NCBI GenBank assembly: GCA_003402375.1
Contig: QFXJ01000012.1
Location: 34,586-98,585, forward strand
DNA from: Candidatus Nitrotoga sp. CP45
Lineage (GTDB): Bacteria > Pseudomonadota > Gammaproteobacteria > Burkholderiales > Gallionellaceae
DNA: 64,000 bases
Reading direction: 5' to 3'
Made by a program: the position numbers and the translations under genes
The notes under the pieces: model-generated
Databases searched by the model: none
What the model was told of the DNA's origin: nothing
Seen by the model: the letters and a program-made list of their open reading frames with translations, nothing else
Shown: positions 9,010-18,118 of the stretch, piece after piece
Numbering within the stretch: the stretch's first letter is position 1
Layout: every line of letters starts with the position of its first letter

Positions 9010-9908
9010 AACCAATCACTGTCCTCCTGACCGCCACCGATTTTTCCGCTAGTTCCAGCCGTGCCGAGGAACGCGCCGCGCTGCTGGCGGCAGAGCACGG
9101 CGCCCGCCTCACCCTGCTGCACAGCCTCTCTGGGCTGGCTCTGGAACGCCTACACGGTCTTCTGCTGCACGGTTACGCTAGTTCCGAAGCGCAGTTGATC
9201 GGACATTACGAGGATGCCTTGCGCCGGCTGGCGGAAGACCTGGCCGGGCGCTGGCAGATCGAGGTGACGCCACTGCTCACGGTCGGCCAGCCTCACCGCG
9301 AGATCAGCCGCGCCGCGCAGGAAATCGGCGCGGATATGGTGATATTGGGCGCGATGGGCGAACATCCGGCGCGCGAATTCTTCCTCGGCGCTACCGCCGA
9401 ACGGGTGGTACGGGAAGCCACCATGCCCGTACTGGTGGTGCGGAGCGAACCTGACAGACCCTACCGGCGCGTGCTGGTACCGCTCGATCTCTCAATCCAC
9501 AGCCTTGCGGTAGCCAAACTTGCCCACCGCGTCGCGCCCGAGGCTCATCTCACCCTTGCGCATGCTTTCGAAGTGCCGTTCGAGGGTAAGCTGAAATTTG
9601 CCGGCGTCTCCGATGAAGACATTCATCACTTTCGCCAGGATGAGCGTCAACGCGCCCAAGATGCGCTATACACCCTGGCGAACAGCCTGAAGGACGGGGA
9701 GCAGGCCGACATCCAGGTGGTATTCGGTATGCCGGAAGTTGTCATCCCGGAAATGCTGCGTGAAACGGCTGCGGACTTGGTGGTGGTGGGCAAACACGGC
9801 AAATCGGAAATTATCGATATGTTACTGGGTAGCATGACCAAGCATCTGTTGCTAGATGCGCCCTGCGATGTATTGGTGATGCCGCCGGGCCAGAAGGCGA
9901 AACCATGA
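9006..9908 (+). CDS. Tandem universal stress protein (two UspA domains)
   Basis: A cytoplasmic protein of 300 residues made of two Usp domains. The first (about 1-140) ends in GAMGEHPAREFFLGATAERV and the second (about 150-296) in GKHGKSEIIDMLLGSMTKHLL. Both keep the G-x2-G-x9-G-S/T arrangement of ATP-binding Usps. It overlaps the KefB-like gene by 4 nt, and a P-type ATPase gene follows after 65 bp. In this setting it probably responds to ion or energy stress; partner and signal are not visible. Confidence 0.92.
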   Translation: MKPITVLLTATDFSASSSRAEERAALLAAEHGARLTLLHSLSGLALERLHGLLLHGYASSEAQLIGHYEDALRRLAEDLAGRWQIEVTPLLTVGQPHREISRAAQEIGADMVILGAMGEHPAREFFLGATAERVVREATMPVLVVRSEPDRPYRRVLVPLDLSIHSLAVAKLAHRVAPEAHLTLAHAFEVPFEGKLKFAGVSDEDIHHFRQDERQRAQDALYTLANSLKDGEQADIQVVFGMPEVVIPEMLRETAADLVVVGKHGKSEIIDMLLGSMTKHLLLDAPCDVLVMPPGQKAKP

Positions 9909-9973
9909 TCCTCTGGCCATAACTCGCACCCCGCCTCAACACTTGGCTGTAGTATTAACACGGGTACTGAAAA

Positions 9974-12643
9974 TTGGACACTGAAACACGCTCTTGGCAC
10001 ACCCTGACGCCCGATGCCGCGACAGCGGTGCTCGATGTAAATGCGACCCACGGTCTGGCCACGCCTGAAGCTAATGCACGCCTCGTCCGCTATGGGGAGA
10101 ACAGACTGATCGAGGCCAAACCGCGCCCGTTGTGGTTGAAGTTTTTCGACCAGTTCAAGAACTTTTTGGTAATTGTGCTGTTGTTCGCCGCCACTCTCGC
10201 TTGGGTGGTCGGCGAACTCAAAGATGCAGTGGTGATTCTCGTCGTGGTGCTGTTCAATGCCAGCCTGGGGTTTTATCAGGAGCGGCGGGCAGAACAAACG
10301 CTGGCGGCGCTAAAGGGCATGCTGGCGGCGCGCGCCCGGGTGCGCCGCAACGCGCGCATGGAAGAGGCCGACGCAGCGCTGCTCGTTCCCGGCGATATTG
10401 TGCTGCTAGAAGCGGGCGATCGCATTCCTGCCGATGGCCGCCTACTGGCCGCTCACAGTCTCGAAATCGAGGAAGCGGCGCTGACCGGCGAATCCCATGC
10501 CGTCGGCAAGTCGGTGGCGGCGCTGGACCGAGCCGAACTACCCTTGGGCGACCGCATCAATCTGCTCTACATGAACACGGTGGTAACGCGCGGTCGCGCC
10601 GAAATGCTGGTGACAGCCACTGGCATGGCCACTGAAATGGGCAAGCTCGCCGAGATAATCGCCAGTACCGAGGAATCGGAAACCCCGCTGCAAAAACAGC
10701 TCGACACGCTGGGGAAAAAGCTGGCAGCGATTGCAGGTGTAGTGGTAACTGTGATCTTTGGACTTGATTTTGCGCGAGGGCAGCCTTGGACTGAGGCCGC
10801 GATGACTGCGGTCGCGTTGGCCGTCGCTGCCATTCCCGAGGGGCTGCCGGCGGTGGTGACAGTGACGCTGGCCATCGGCATGTGGCGCATGGCGCAGAAC
10901 CGGGCCATCCTCAAGAAACTTTCCGCCGTAGAAACGCTGGGCTCCACTACGGTGATCTGCTCGGACAAGACCGGCACCCTCACCCTAAATCAAATGACCG
11001 CGCGCGCCGGTTGGTTCGCCGGGCGGCGTTTTTCGGTCAGCGGCGAGGGCTATGCGCCTGACGGCAGGATTGCCTTTGAGAGTGATAGCGATCTTCATCC
11101 CTTCTTGCTGCCGATGACACTCTGCACCGATTCGCGCGTGCGCGACGGGCAATTAATCGGCGACCCCACCGAGGGCGCGTTGTGGGTGCTGGCGCAAAAA
11201 GGCGGTCTCGATCCGGAGGCGGAGCAGGAGGAACAGCCGCGCATCGCCGAGATTCCTTTCGATTCTGCCCACAAATTTATGGCCACTTTCCACCATGCAG
11301 GCGAAACGGTGGAGATGTTCATCAAGGGTGCGCCCGATGCGCTACTGGCGCGTTCTACCCATAATCTGGCGGAGGATGGAGAGCATCTTTTGGACGCGGC
11401 AGCGCGCGCCGCCATCGAGGCCGAGAACGAGCATCTCGCTGCACAGGCGCTACGTGTGCTGGCGGTGGCACGCAAGATCATCCCCATCGCCGACTTCGAC
11501 CCGGCGGGCGACCTTTGGGCATGGGCTGGAGGCTGGACTTTCCTGGGATTGACCGGACTCATGGATCCGCCACGGCCCGAGGCGAAGGCCGCCATTGCTC
11601 ACTGCGCCCGGGCCGGCATCCAAGTCAAGATGATCACCGGTGACCACAAAGTGACCGCCGCCGCCATCGGTCGCGAATTGGGGCTTACGGGCGAGGTGAT
11701 CGAAGGCTGGGAACTCGACGCCATGAGCGAGATGGAATTATCCCGCCGCATTGACGGCATTTCCGTGTTTGCCCGCGTTGCCCCCGAGCATAAGGTAAAA
11801 ATCGTCAGGGCGCTCAAAGACGATGGCCACGTCGTCGCGATGACCGGCGATGGCGTAAACGACGCGCCCGCCCTGAAAGCCGCCGACATTGGCGTGGCGA
11901 TGGGCATCACCGGCACGGCGGTCACCAAAGAGGCGGCCGTTATGGTGCTGACCGACGACAACTTCGCTACCATCGTAAAAACCGTGGAAGAAGGCCGCGT
12001 GATCTACGATAACATTGTCAAATTCGTGCGCTTTCAGCTCTCCACCAACATCGGCGCCATCCTCACCGTGCTCGCCGCCACCCTGCTGGGATTGCCCGCG
12101 CCCTTTACCGCGATCCAGCTGCTATGGATCAACATTATCATGGACGGCCCACCCGCGATGACGCTGGGGGTGGAACCGGGTCGCGCCGGCATCATGAGCG
12201 AGCGTCCGCGCCGCCAGGCAGCGCAGATACTCACCGGCCCGCGTCTCGCCAGACTGGCGCTGTACGGGGCGATCATGATGGTTGGAACGCTTTACCTGTT
12301 CCGGCACGGTCTGGAAATGCATGGGCAAACTTATGCCCTGACCCTGGCCTTTACCACTTTCGTGTTGTTCCAGTTCTTCAACGTGTTCAATGCGCGCGCC
12401 GAAACCGGTAGCGCCTTCAATACGCATTTTTTCCGCAATGGCAAGCTGTGGTTGGCGCTCGCGGGCGTTCTGATGCTGCAAATCCTGGTGGTAAATTGGC
12501 CGCCGGCACAAGGCGTGTTCGGCACGACAGCACTGGAGCTTGACGATTGGTTCAAGGCTGTTGCTGTGGCTTCCAGCGTGCTATTGCTGGACGAATTGAA
12601 AAAATTTATGGTTTTGTTGGCACGTAAATTTTACGCTTGGTAG
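9974..12643 (+). CDS. Cation-transporting P-type ATPase (P2-type, Ca2+/Na+-like)
   Basis: An 889-residue P2-type ATPase. The N-terminal cation-ATPase domain is followed by the actuator motif LTGES, the M4 ion-site motif IPEGL, the phosphorylation motif DKTGTLT (Asp331), the nucleotide-binding KGAPD region, the hinge TGDGVNDAPALK, and an M5-M6 stretch (NIIMDGPPAMTLGVE) close to the SERCA/PMR1 pattern. This suggests Ca2+, Mn2+ or Na+ rather than heavy metals, since there is no CPx motif. The frame opens at a TTG (9974) right after an in-frame stop at 9968, so TTG is the first possible start; no strong ribosome binding site is seen. It lies between two Usp genes in an ion-homeostasis block. Confidence 0.9.
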   Translation: MDTETRSWHTLTPDAATAVLDVNATHGLATPEANARLVRYGENRLIEAKPRPLWLKFFDQFKNFLVIVLLFAATLAWVVGELKDAVVILVVVLFNASLGFYQERRAEQTLAALKGMLAARARVRRNARMEEADAALLVPGDIVLLEAGDRIPADGRLLAAHSLEIEEAALTGESHAVGKSVAALDRAELPLGDRINLLYMNTVVTRGRAEMLVTATGMATEMGKLAEIIASTEESETPLQKQLDTLGKKLAAIAGVVVTVIFGLDFARGQPWTEAAMTAVALAVAAIPEGLPAVVTVTLAIGMWRMAQNRAILKKLSAVETLGSTTVICSDKTGTLTLNQMTARAGWFAGRRFSVSGEGYAPDGRIAFESDSDLHPFLLPMTLCTDSRVRDGQLIGDPTEGALWVLAQKGGLDPEAEQEEQPRIAEIPFDSAHKFMATFHHAGETVEMFIKGAPDALLARSTHNLAEDGEHLLDAAARAAIEAENEHLAAQALRVLAVARKIIPIADFDPAGDLWAWAGGWTFLGLTGLMDPPRPEAKAAIAHCARAGIQVKMITGDHKVTAAAIGRELGLTGEVIEGWELDAMSEMELSRRIDGISVFARVAPEHKVKIVRALKDDGHVVAMTGDGVNDAPALKAADIGVAMGITGTAVTKEAAVMVLTDDNFATIVKTVEEGRVIYDNIVKFVRFQLSTNIGAILTVLAATLLGLPAPFTAIQLLWINIIMDGPPAMTLGVEPGRAGIMSERPRRQAAQILTGPRLARLALYGAIMMVGTLYLFRHGLEMHGQTYALTLAFTTFVLFQFFNVFNARAETGSAFNTHFFRNGKLWLALAGVLMLQILVVNWPPAQGVFGTTALELDDWFKAVAVASSVLLLDELKKFMVLLARKFYAW

Positions 12644-12751
12644 TCGCTTCCATAAAGGCATCTGACGAAAGTCGACGTTGAGTTTTTTGCTGATGGCTCG
12701 TTGCTCAAGATCAATAATAAAATTATGTGAAAATTATATGAAGGAGAAAGC

Positions 12752-13177
12752 ATGCTCAAAATTCTGCTGCCAGTAGACGGCTCCGAAAATTCAAATCGCG
12801 CAGTAAAACATCTGATCCATTTGATCAAGAACCTGGGGGCGATGGAGGTGCACGTCGTGAACGTGCAGCCTGAACTCTTGTATATCGACATCCTGCTCAA
12901 GCCACGTCAGGATGTTATTGACGCATGGTCACAAAAGGCAGGGAGAGACGCATCCAGTTCCGCCTGCGCCCTGTTGGTCGAGGCCAACATTCCCTACGTT
13001 TTGGAATTCGCCTCAGGCGAGGTTGCGGAAGCGATTGTTCGGCATGCGCAGCACGGTCAATGTGACATGATCGTCATGGGTACGCGTGGCATGGGACCGG
13101 TGGCCAATCTCGTGCTCGGCTCAGTGGCAACCAAAGTGATACACCTCGCGAACATCCCGATAACCTTGGTGAAATAA
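12752..13177 (+). CDS. Single-domain universal stress protein (UspA family)
   Basis: The 141-residue product spans one complete Usp domain: LLPVDGSENSNRAV at the N-terminus and GTRGMGPVANLVLGSVATKV near the C-terminus, with the ATP-binding G-x2-G-x9-G-S pattern. A strong Shine-Dalgarno (AAGGAGAAAGC) precedes the ATG. It follows the P-type ATPase after 108 bp and may be its own transcription unit. Usps of this type form dimers and bind ATP; its exact role is not readable. Confidence 0.92.
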   Translation: MLKILLPVDGSENSNRAVKHLIHLIKNLGAMEVHVVNVQPELLYIDILLKPRQDVIDAWSQKAGRDASSSACALLVEANIPYVLEFASGEVAEAIVRHAQHGQCDMIVMGTRGMGPVANLVLGSVATKVIHLANIPITLVK

Positions 13178-13447
13178 TATTCCTTCATACCGGCCAGCCT
13201 GGCACGAAAACAGGACAAAAGCGGTCACTCACGAGCGCTTCTATTCGAATTGTCACCCGGGAAGAAGATAAGGCAGTGCCGAAGCTACGGATCCCCGAAC
13301 TGGAAGTCGCGCTGGCGCAAACAAATCCAGCAACTGTGCCGAAAAATATATAGGCATATTGTTCTTATACGCCAATGGGCATATAAAGCACACAGCACGA
13401 TGAACATGTATTGAAATGCGATGCCAAAGTTGTCCAGAAAGGAAACA

Positions 13448-14791
13448 ATGAAACGCTTTCTCTGCTTTGTCGCCCTGTTGCTGCTTCTGCCGCTTGCCGC
13501 CTTTGCCAGGACGGTCGTGGTGACCGGAATCGATGGTGCCATAAGCCCGGCCAGCGCAGCCTATTTTCTGCGCGCTTTGGACGAAGCGAAACAGGCCCGG
13601 GCGGAGCTGCTAGTGCTCAGGCTCAATACGCCGGGCGGGCTCGACTCGGCCATGCGCGAGATAATTCAGGGCATACTTTCCTCGCCAGTGCCGGTGGCTA
13701 CTTTCGTTTCACCTTCCGGTGCACGCGCCGCCAGTGCCGGCACTTACCTCTTATACGCCAGCCACATCGCCGTCATGGCTCCGGGCACCAATCTGGGTGC
13801 CGCCACGCCGGTGGCAATCGGCATCGGCGGTGATATCGGCAAGCTCCCGGCAACGGAAAAGCCTACCGGGGGGAATGAGCGCGCATCACCCATTAGTGCG
13901 ATGGAGAAAAAGGCGGCGCATGATGCCGCCGCCTACCTGCGCAGTCTCGCCCAATTGCGCGGCCGTAACGCCGAATGGGCGGAGAAAGCGGTGCGCGAGG
14001 CGGAAAGCCTGTCTGCCGAAGAAGCGCTGAAGCTAAATGTGGTGGACTTCGTCGCCGCAGACCTGCCCGATCTTCTGCGCCAGGCTGACGGGCGCAACGT
14101 TAACCTGGCGCAAGGCGAATACAAACTGATGCTCACCGATGCCGCCATCGTCACCATCGAACCCAACTGGAAGGAACGATTGCTGACGGCGGTGGCCGAT
14201 CCCAATATCGCGCTGATTCTGCTGCTGCTCGGCATCTACGGGCTGCTATTCGAGTTCTACACGCCGGGCTTCGGTGTGGCCGGTGTAATCGGCGCCATCA
14301 GCCTGCTGCTGGCCCTCTACGCGCTTGCCATGCTGCCGATCAACGCCGTTGGTGCCCTGCTCCTGCTGGTGGGCATTGCCCTGATGGCGGCGGAAGCCTT
14401 CGCACCCAGCTTCGGCATACTGGGCTTCGGCGGCATCGCCGCCTTCATCGTCGGCTCCCTGATGCTGATCGATGGCGACATCCCCGGCATGGAAATCTCG
14501 CTTGCCTTTATCGTGCCGTTAGCCGCAACCAGTGCCTTGGTACTGGCCGGCATTGGGGCCTTCGCACTGCGTGCGCGGCAGCGTCCGGCAGTCGTCGGCA
14601 CCGAAGCAATGCCAGGCAGTACGGCGGTGGCACTTGAGGATTTCGAGCATGAAGGCTGGGTTCAGGCCTTCGGCGAGCGCTGGCATGCGCGCAGTGAGGC
14701 GGCTTTGGCCCGCGGTACACGGGCCAGGATTGTGGCAGTGGACGGGCTTACCTTGGTGGTTAAACCGGAACAAAAAGGAGAAAAATCATGA
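13448..14791 (+). CDS. NfeD-family membrane serine protease (ClpP-class)
   Basis: A membrane protease of 447 residues. The signal peptide (residues 1-20) is followed by a ClpP-like domain with NTPGGLDSAM (oxyanion-loop region) and the nucleophile Ser96 in AASAGTY. A long hydrophobic region of four to five segments (about 240-385) and a C-terminal OB-fold NfeD domain come next. The start at 13448 was preferred over 13421 because it has AAAGGAAACA upstream and gives a clean signal peptide. Its stop overlaps the next gene by 4 nt (ATGA at 14788). NfeD/slipin pairs are known partners: in archaea the NfeD protease cleaves the slipin C-terminus. Confidence 0.93.
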   Translation: MKRFLCFVALLLLLPLAAFARTVVVTGIDGAISPASAAYFLRALDEAKQARAELLVLRLNTPGGLDSAMREIIQGILSSPVPVATFVSPSGARAASAGTYLLYASHIAVMAPGTNLGAATPVAIGIGGDIGKLPATEKPTGGNERASPISAMEKKAAHDAAAYLRSLAQLRGRNAEWAEKAVREAESLSAEEALKLNVVDFVAADLPDLLRQADGRNVNLAQGEYKLMLTDAAIVTIEPNWKERLLTAVADPNIALILLLLGIYGLLFEFYTPGFGVAGVIGAISLLLALYALAMLPINAVGALLLLVGIALMAAEAFAPSFGILGFGGIAAFIVGSLMLIDGDIPGMEISLAFIVPLAATSALVLAGIGAFALRARQRPAVVGTEAMPGSTAVALEDFEHEGWVQAFGERWHARSEAALARGTRARIVAVDGLTLVVKPEQKGEKS

Positions 14792-15543
14792 TCTGGGACT
14801 TTGGCTGGAGCGGCGCCCTGCTGCTCATCATAGCTCTGGCGGTGACTAGCGTCCGCGTTCTGCGGGAATACGAACGTGGCGTAGTGTTTCTGCTCGGGCG
14901 CTTTTGGAAAGTGAAGGGGCCGGGCATCGTTCTCATCGTGCCGGGCATCCAGCAGATGGTGCGAGTGGATCTGCGCGTGATGGTGATGGACGTGCCCAGC
15001 CAAGACGTTATCTCTCGCGACAACGTCTCGGTGAAGGTGAACGCAGTGGTGTATTTCCGCGTCATCGACCCGCAGAAAGCGATCATCCAGGTGCAGAACT
15101 ATCTCGAGGCCACCTCGCAACTGGCGCAGACCACTTTGCGTTCGGTGCTCGGCAAGCACGAGCTGGATGACATGCTAGCTGAACGCGAACGCTTGAACAT
15201 TGACATTCAGCAGATCCTAGACTCACAGACCGACGCCTGGGGCATCAAGGTGGCGAACGTGGAGATCAAGCACGTGGATATCGACGAGTCCATGGTGCGC
15301 GCCATCGCCCGCCAAGCCGAGGCTGAGCGCGAGCGGCGCGCCAAGGTAATTCATGCTGAAGGGGAGTTGCAGGCTTCTGAAAAGCTGCTCCAGGCCGCGC
15401 AGGTGCTGGCGCAGTCGCCGCAAGCCATGCAACTACGCTACCTGCAAACCCTAAATGCGATTGCCGGCGATAAGAGCAACACCATCATCTTCCCGCTGCC
15501 AATGGAGCTGATCGACCCCCTGCTCGGCCCACGCCGCGGATAG
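14788..15543 (+). CDS. Slipin/stomatin-like SPFH (band 7) membrane protein
   Basis: The 251-residue product has a short N-terminal membrane segment (about 8-25) and a stomatin-type SPFH domain (REYERGVVFLLGRF, SQDVISRDNVSVKVNAVVYF, RSVLGKHELDDML). A charged coiled-coil (QAEAERERRAKVIHAEGE) and a short C-terminal hydrophobic patch follow. Such proteins form oligomeric rings that organise membrane microdomains. Overlap with the NfeD gene and the known pairing argue that the two act together. Confidence 0.94.
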   Translation: MIWDFGWSGALLLIIALAVTSVRVLREYERGVVFLLGRFWKVKGPGIVLIVPGIQQMVRVDLRVMVMDVPSQDVISRDNVSVKVNAVVYFRVIDPQKAIIQVQNYLEATSQLAQTTLRSVLGKHELDDMLAERERLNIDIQQILDSQTDAWGIKVANVEIKHVDIDESMVRAIARQAEAERERRAKVIHAEGELQASEKLLQAAQVLAQSPQAMQLRYLQTLNAIAGDKSNTIIFPLPMELIDPLLGPRRG

Positions 15544-15599
15544 GACGGCTGATGGTGCGCTAAGTCTGGCTGAATCGCGCTGGCAATCGTGCTCGGTGT

Positions 15600-16114
15600 C
15601 ATAGACATAGCAGGCCGCGTTCTCCCTTGGTCATCTTCGCGGCGACCCTCCTCGGCCTAACCTTGCGGATCACGCCGATGCAGATCCTGTAGATAAACAG
15701 GGTTTCTGTCGTCACGCTGTCTCAGGCGCTGGCATTCGAAGTGCCAGAAGACGGTGTACTGAAACCCCCGCCACGCGACCCGGCGGAACCATTGCTCAAT
15801 ATATTTTTACTATGGCGCATTTTTTTGTATCTTGCCTGATGGTTGCCGGCGCAATGGGATTCTTCTCTCTGGGCGAAGGCGCACGGAGCGAGCATCGAAA
15901 CCCTGCGTAACGTAGTGATGAACGTAATCGTGGTGGGCAAGATATTTATCTGTTTAACTGCCGCCTCCTACCCGCGCTCAACCCGATTTTCAAAACACAA
16001 CCCCTGAGCATGGGCGAACTTGGGCTCTGCCACGCTTTATCCAGCGTGGTGTTCTTTGCCGTGGAAATCGAGAAATGGCTAGTGCGGCGGGGATTGATAT
16101 ACCGCTCGAATTGA
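15600..16114 (+). pseudogene. Remnant of the C-terminal end of a second P-type cation ATPase
   Basis: No single frame is open, but consecutive pieces read as a P2-type ATPase C-terminus: FAATLLGLTLRITPMQIL, a stop where Trp is usual, LSQALAFEVPED with PPPRDPAEPLL, FLLWRIF, another stop, GASIETLRNVVMNVIVVGKIF, and finally after a frameshift VVFFAVEIEKWLVRR just before the end at 16114. Order and spacing match the family's M6-M10 region, shortened in the middle. It is not a duplicate of the intact ATPase at 9974, whose corresponding region differs. It is clearly non-functional. The IS630 remnant starts immediately after it. Confidence 0.8.
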
Positions 16115-16120
16115 CTATAG

Positions 16121-16378
16121 ACCTGCGACAGACGCCCTAAGCAACTTAAGAACGCACAGAAAATTGAGTTATTCTACTTGCCCAGCTACAGCCCTGAACT
16201 CAACCCCGAAGAAAGGCTGAATGCGGATCTCAAGCATGTCATCACTTCAAAGGTGCCAGTACGCACTAAGGCAAAACTCAGCGCTGCTGCGACAGATCCC
16301 ATGACGATGCTTGAGCAAAACCCCGAACGCGTGCGCCGCTATTTCAGCGATCCAAAAGTCGCCTATGCGGCTTCATGA
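16121..16378 (+). pseudogene. IS630-family transposase, C-terminal fragment
   Basis: The frame runs from just after a stop at 16118 and reads KNAQKIELFYLPSYSPELNPEE and onward to the stop at 16376. LPxYSPxLNPxE, with the last catalytic Glu of the DDE triad, is the hallmark of IS630/Tc1-type transposases, and the tail (LEQNPERVRRYF...YAAS) is the usual C-terminus. The N-terminal two thirds, with the first two catalytic Asp residues, are missing. It sits against the downstream end of hsdM of locus A and marks a scar of past transposition. Confidence 0.85.
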
Positions 16379-16393
16379 ATAATTCGTACCGGA

Positions 16394-18004
16394 TCAATAG
16401 GGTAATAGCGGTAGCCCAAGTTCCTTGAGGAATCCGTTGTGTTTCTCGGTAGCCTCATTGATTTGTTTTTCCAGCATCGCTAATTCGGTGTGGACAGTCT
16501 CCAAATCGATCGTTTCTTCCTGCATTGCCGTGCTGATATAGCGCGAAATGTTCAGGTTGTAGCCTTCTTTCTCGATTCTCTGCATCGACACCCGCATGGA
16601 ATAGCGATCTTCTTCGCGGCGATACTGGTAGGTGTCGATGATCTTGGCTATGTGTTCCGGCAGCAGTTTGTTTTGTCGCTTGCCTTTCTCAAAGTATTCG
16701 CTGGCGTTGATGAAAAGCACGTCATCCGGTTTTTTGCATTTTTTCAGCACCAAAATGCACACCGGAATACCGGTGGAGAAAAACAGGTTGGCGGGCAGGC
16801 CGATCACCGTGTCGATGTTGCCGTCTTTTAGCAGCTTGCTGCGGATGCGTTCTTCTGCACCACCACGGAACAGCACGCCGTGGGGCAGGATGATGGCCAT
16901 GACGCCTTCCGGTTTCAGGTAGTGAAAGCCGTGCAGCAAAAAGGCGAAGTCGGCGGCGGACTTGGGCGCTAAGCCGTAGTTCTTGAAGCGCATATCCTCG
17001 CTTAAGCTTTCGGTTGGCTCCCATCGGTAACTGAAGGGCGGATTGGCCACCACCGCATCGAACTTGGGGCTTTTGGCCGGGTTGGCTTCGCGAAGCCAGT
17101 CCCAGTCATTGGTAAGCGTATCGCCGTGATAAATCTCGAACTCGGAATCTTTCACCCCGTGCAGCAACATGTTCATGCGCGCCAGGTTGTAGGTGGTAAT
17201 GTTTTTTTCTTGCCCATAAATCTTGCCGATACCGTGGTTGCCGAGCCGGTGGCGCACGTTGAGCAGCAGCGAGCCTGAGCCACAAGCGAAATCGAATACA
17301 CTCTCCAGTTGCTGCTTGATGCCGGTGGCGGGTTCCTGGCTGTCCAGCGTGACGATGCCCGACAAGATGCTGGAAATCTGCTGCGGCGTGTAGAACTCTC
17401 CCGCCTTCTTGCCGGAACCGGCGGCAAACTGGCCGATCAGGTATTCATAGGCATCGCCCAAGGTGTCCTTGTCAGTAGAGAACTCCGCCAAGCCTTCGGC
17501 AATGGCCTTGATGATGGTGCAGAGCTTGGCATTGCGCGCTTCGTATCCCTTGCCCAGTTTTTCAGAATTCAGGTTGATCTCGGAAAACAACCCGTCAAAG
17601 GCGCTGGCGAAGGATTCAGTTTCGATGTAATCAAAACCATTTTGCAGGGTATGCAGCAGCTCCCCGTTCTGAGTGCGGGCCATCTCCGCGATGCTGCCCC
17701 AGAGGTGAGAAGGCTGGATCACATAATGTGTCTTGCGGCGCATCTGTTTTTCAAACTCTGCGGTATCTTCCGGGTTCTGTGCATACCACACGGCCAAGGG
17801 CGTGCGGCGATCTTCTTTTTTCAGCTCAGGATAATCCGCCCCCAGCTCTTTCTGGGCGGCGGTCTCGTAGTTGTCCGAAAGGTAGCGCAGGAACAGGAAG
17901 GAGAGCATGTAATCGCGGAAGTCGTCCGCGTTCATCGCTCCGCGTAAGGTGTCGGCAATGCCCCACAGCGTGGTGCCCAGTTGTTTTTGGTCTTGTTCGG
18001 TCAT
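16394..18004 (-). CDS. hsdM: Type I restriction-modification methyltransferase subunit HsdM (locus A)
   Basis: HsdM forms an M2S complex with HsdS and methylates adenine in a bipartite target. The 536-residue protein has the helical N-terminal HsdM domain (TTLWGIADTLRGAM, FLRYLSDNYE) and the methyltransferase core with motif I (FDFACGSGSLL, SAM binding) and motif IV NPPFSY (catalytic). It is the last gene of the leftward locus hsdR-hsdS-yhcG-hsdM and starts 115 bp after the YhcG gene ends. Nothing in it is broken, although both genes before it carry stops. Without a functional HsdS it would have no target specificity. Confidence 0.95.
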   Translation of the reverse strand: MTEQDQKQLGTTLWGIADTLRGAMNADDFRDYMLSFLFLRYLSDNYETAAQKELGADYPELKKEDRRTPLAVWYAQNPEDTAEFEKQMRRKTHYVIQPSHLWGSIAEMARTQNGELLHTLQNGFDYIETESFASAFDGLFSEINLNSEKLGKGYEARNAKLCTIIKAIAEGLAEFSTDKDTLGDAYEYLIGQFAAGSGKKAGEFYTPQQISSILSGIVTLDSQEPATGIKQQLESVFDFACGSGSLLLNVRHRLGNHGIGKIYGQEKNITTYNLARMNMLLHGVKDSEFEIYHGDTLTNDWDWLREANPAKSPKFDAVVANPPFSYRWEPTESLSEDMRFKNYGLAPKSAADFAFLLHGFHYLKPEGVMAIILPHGVLFRGGAEERIRSKLLKDGNIDTVIGLPANLFFSTGIPVCILVLKKCKKPDDVLFINASEYFEKGKRQNKLLPEHIAKIIDTYQYRREEDRYSMRVSMQRIEKEGYNLNISRYISTAMQEETIDLETVHTELAMLEKQINEATEKHNGFLKELGLPLLPY

Positions 18005-18118
18005 TTTTGCCTTATTCGCTCACATGAACTGCCGAGTATTCCTCGGTAGTTGAGTTATCATTTATTTGAATCTGAACTAACAAGGATTCCTTGTCAGTTG
18101 CCGCCATTGCCAGTCGTG

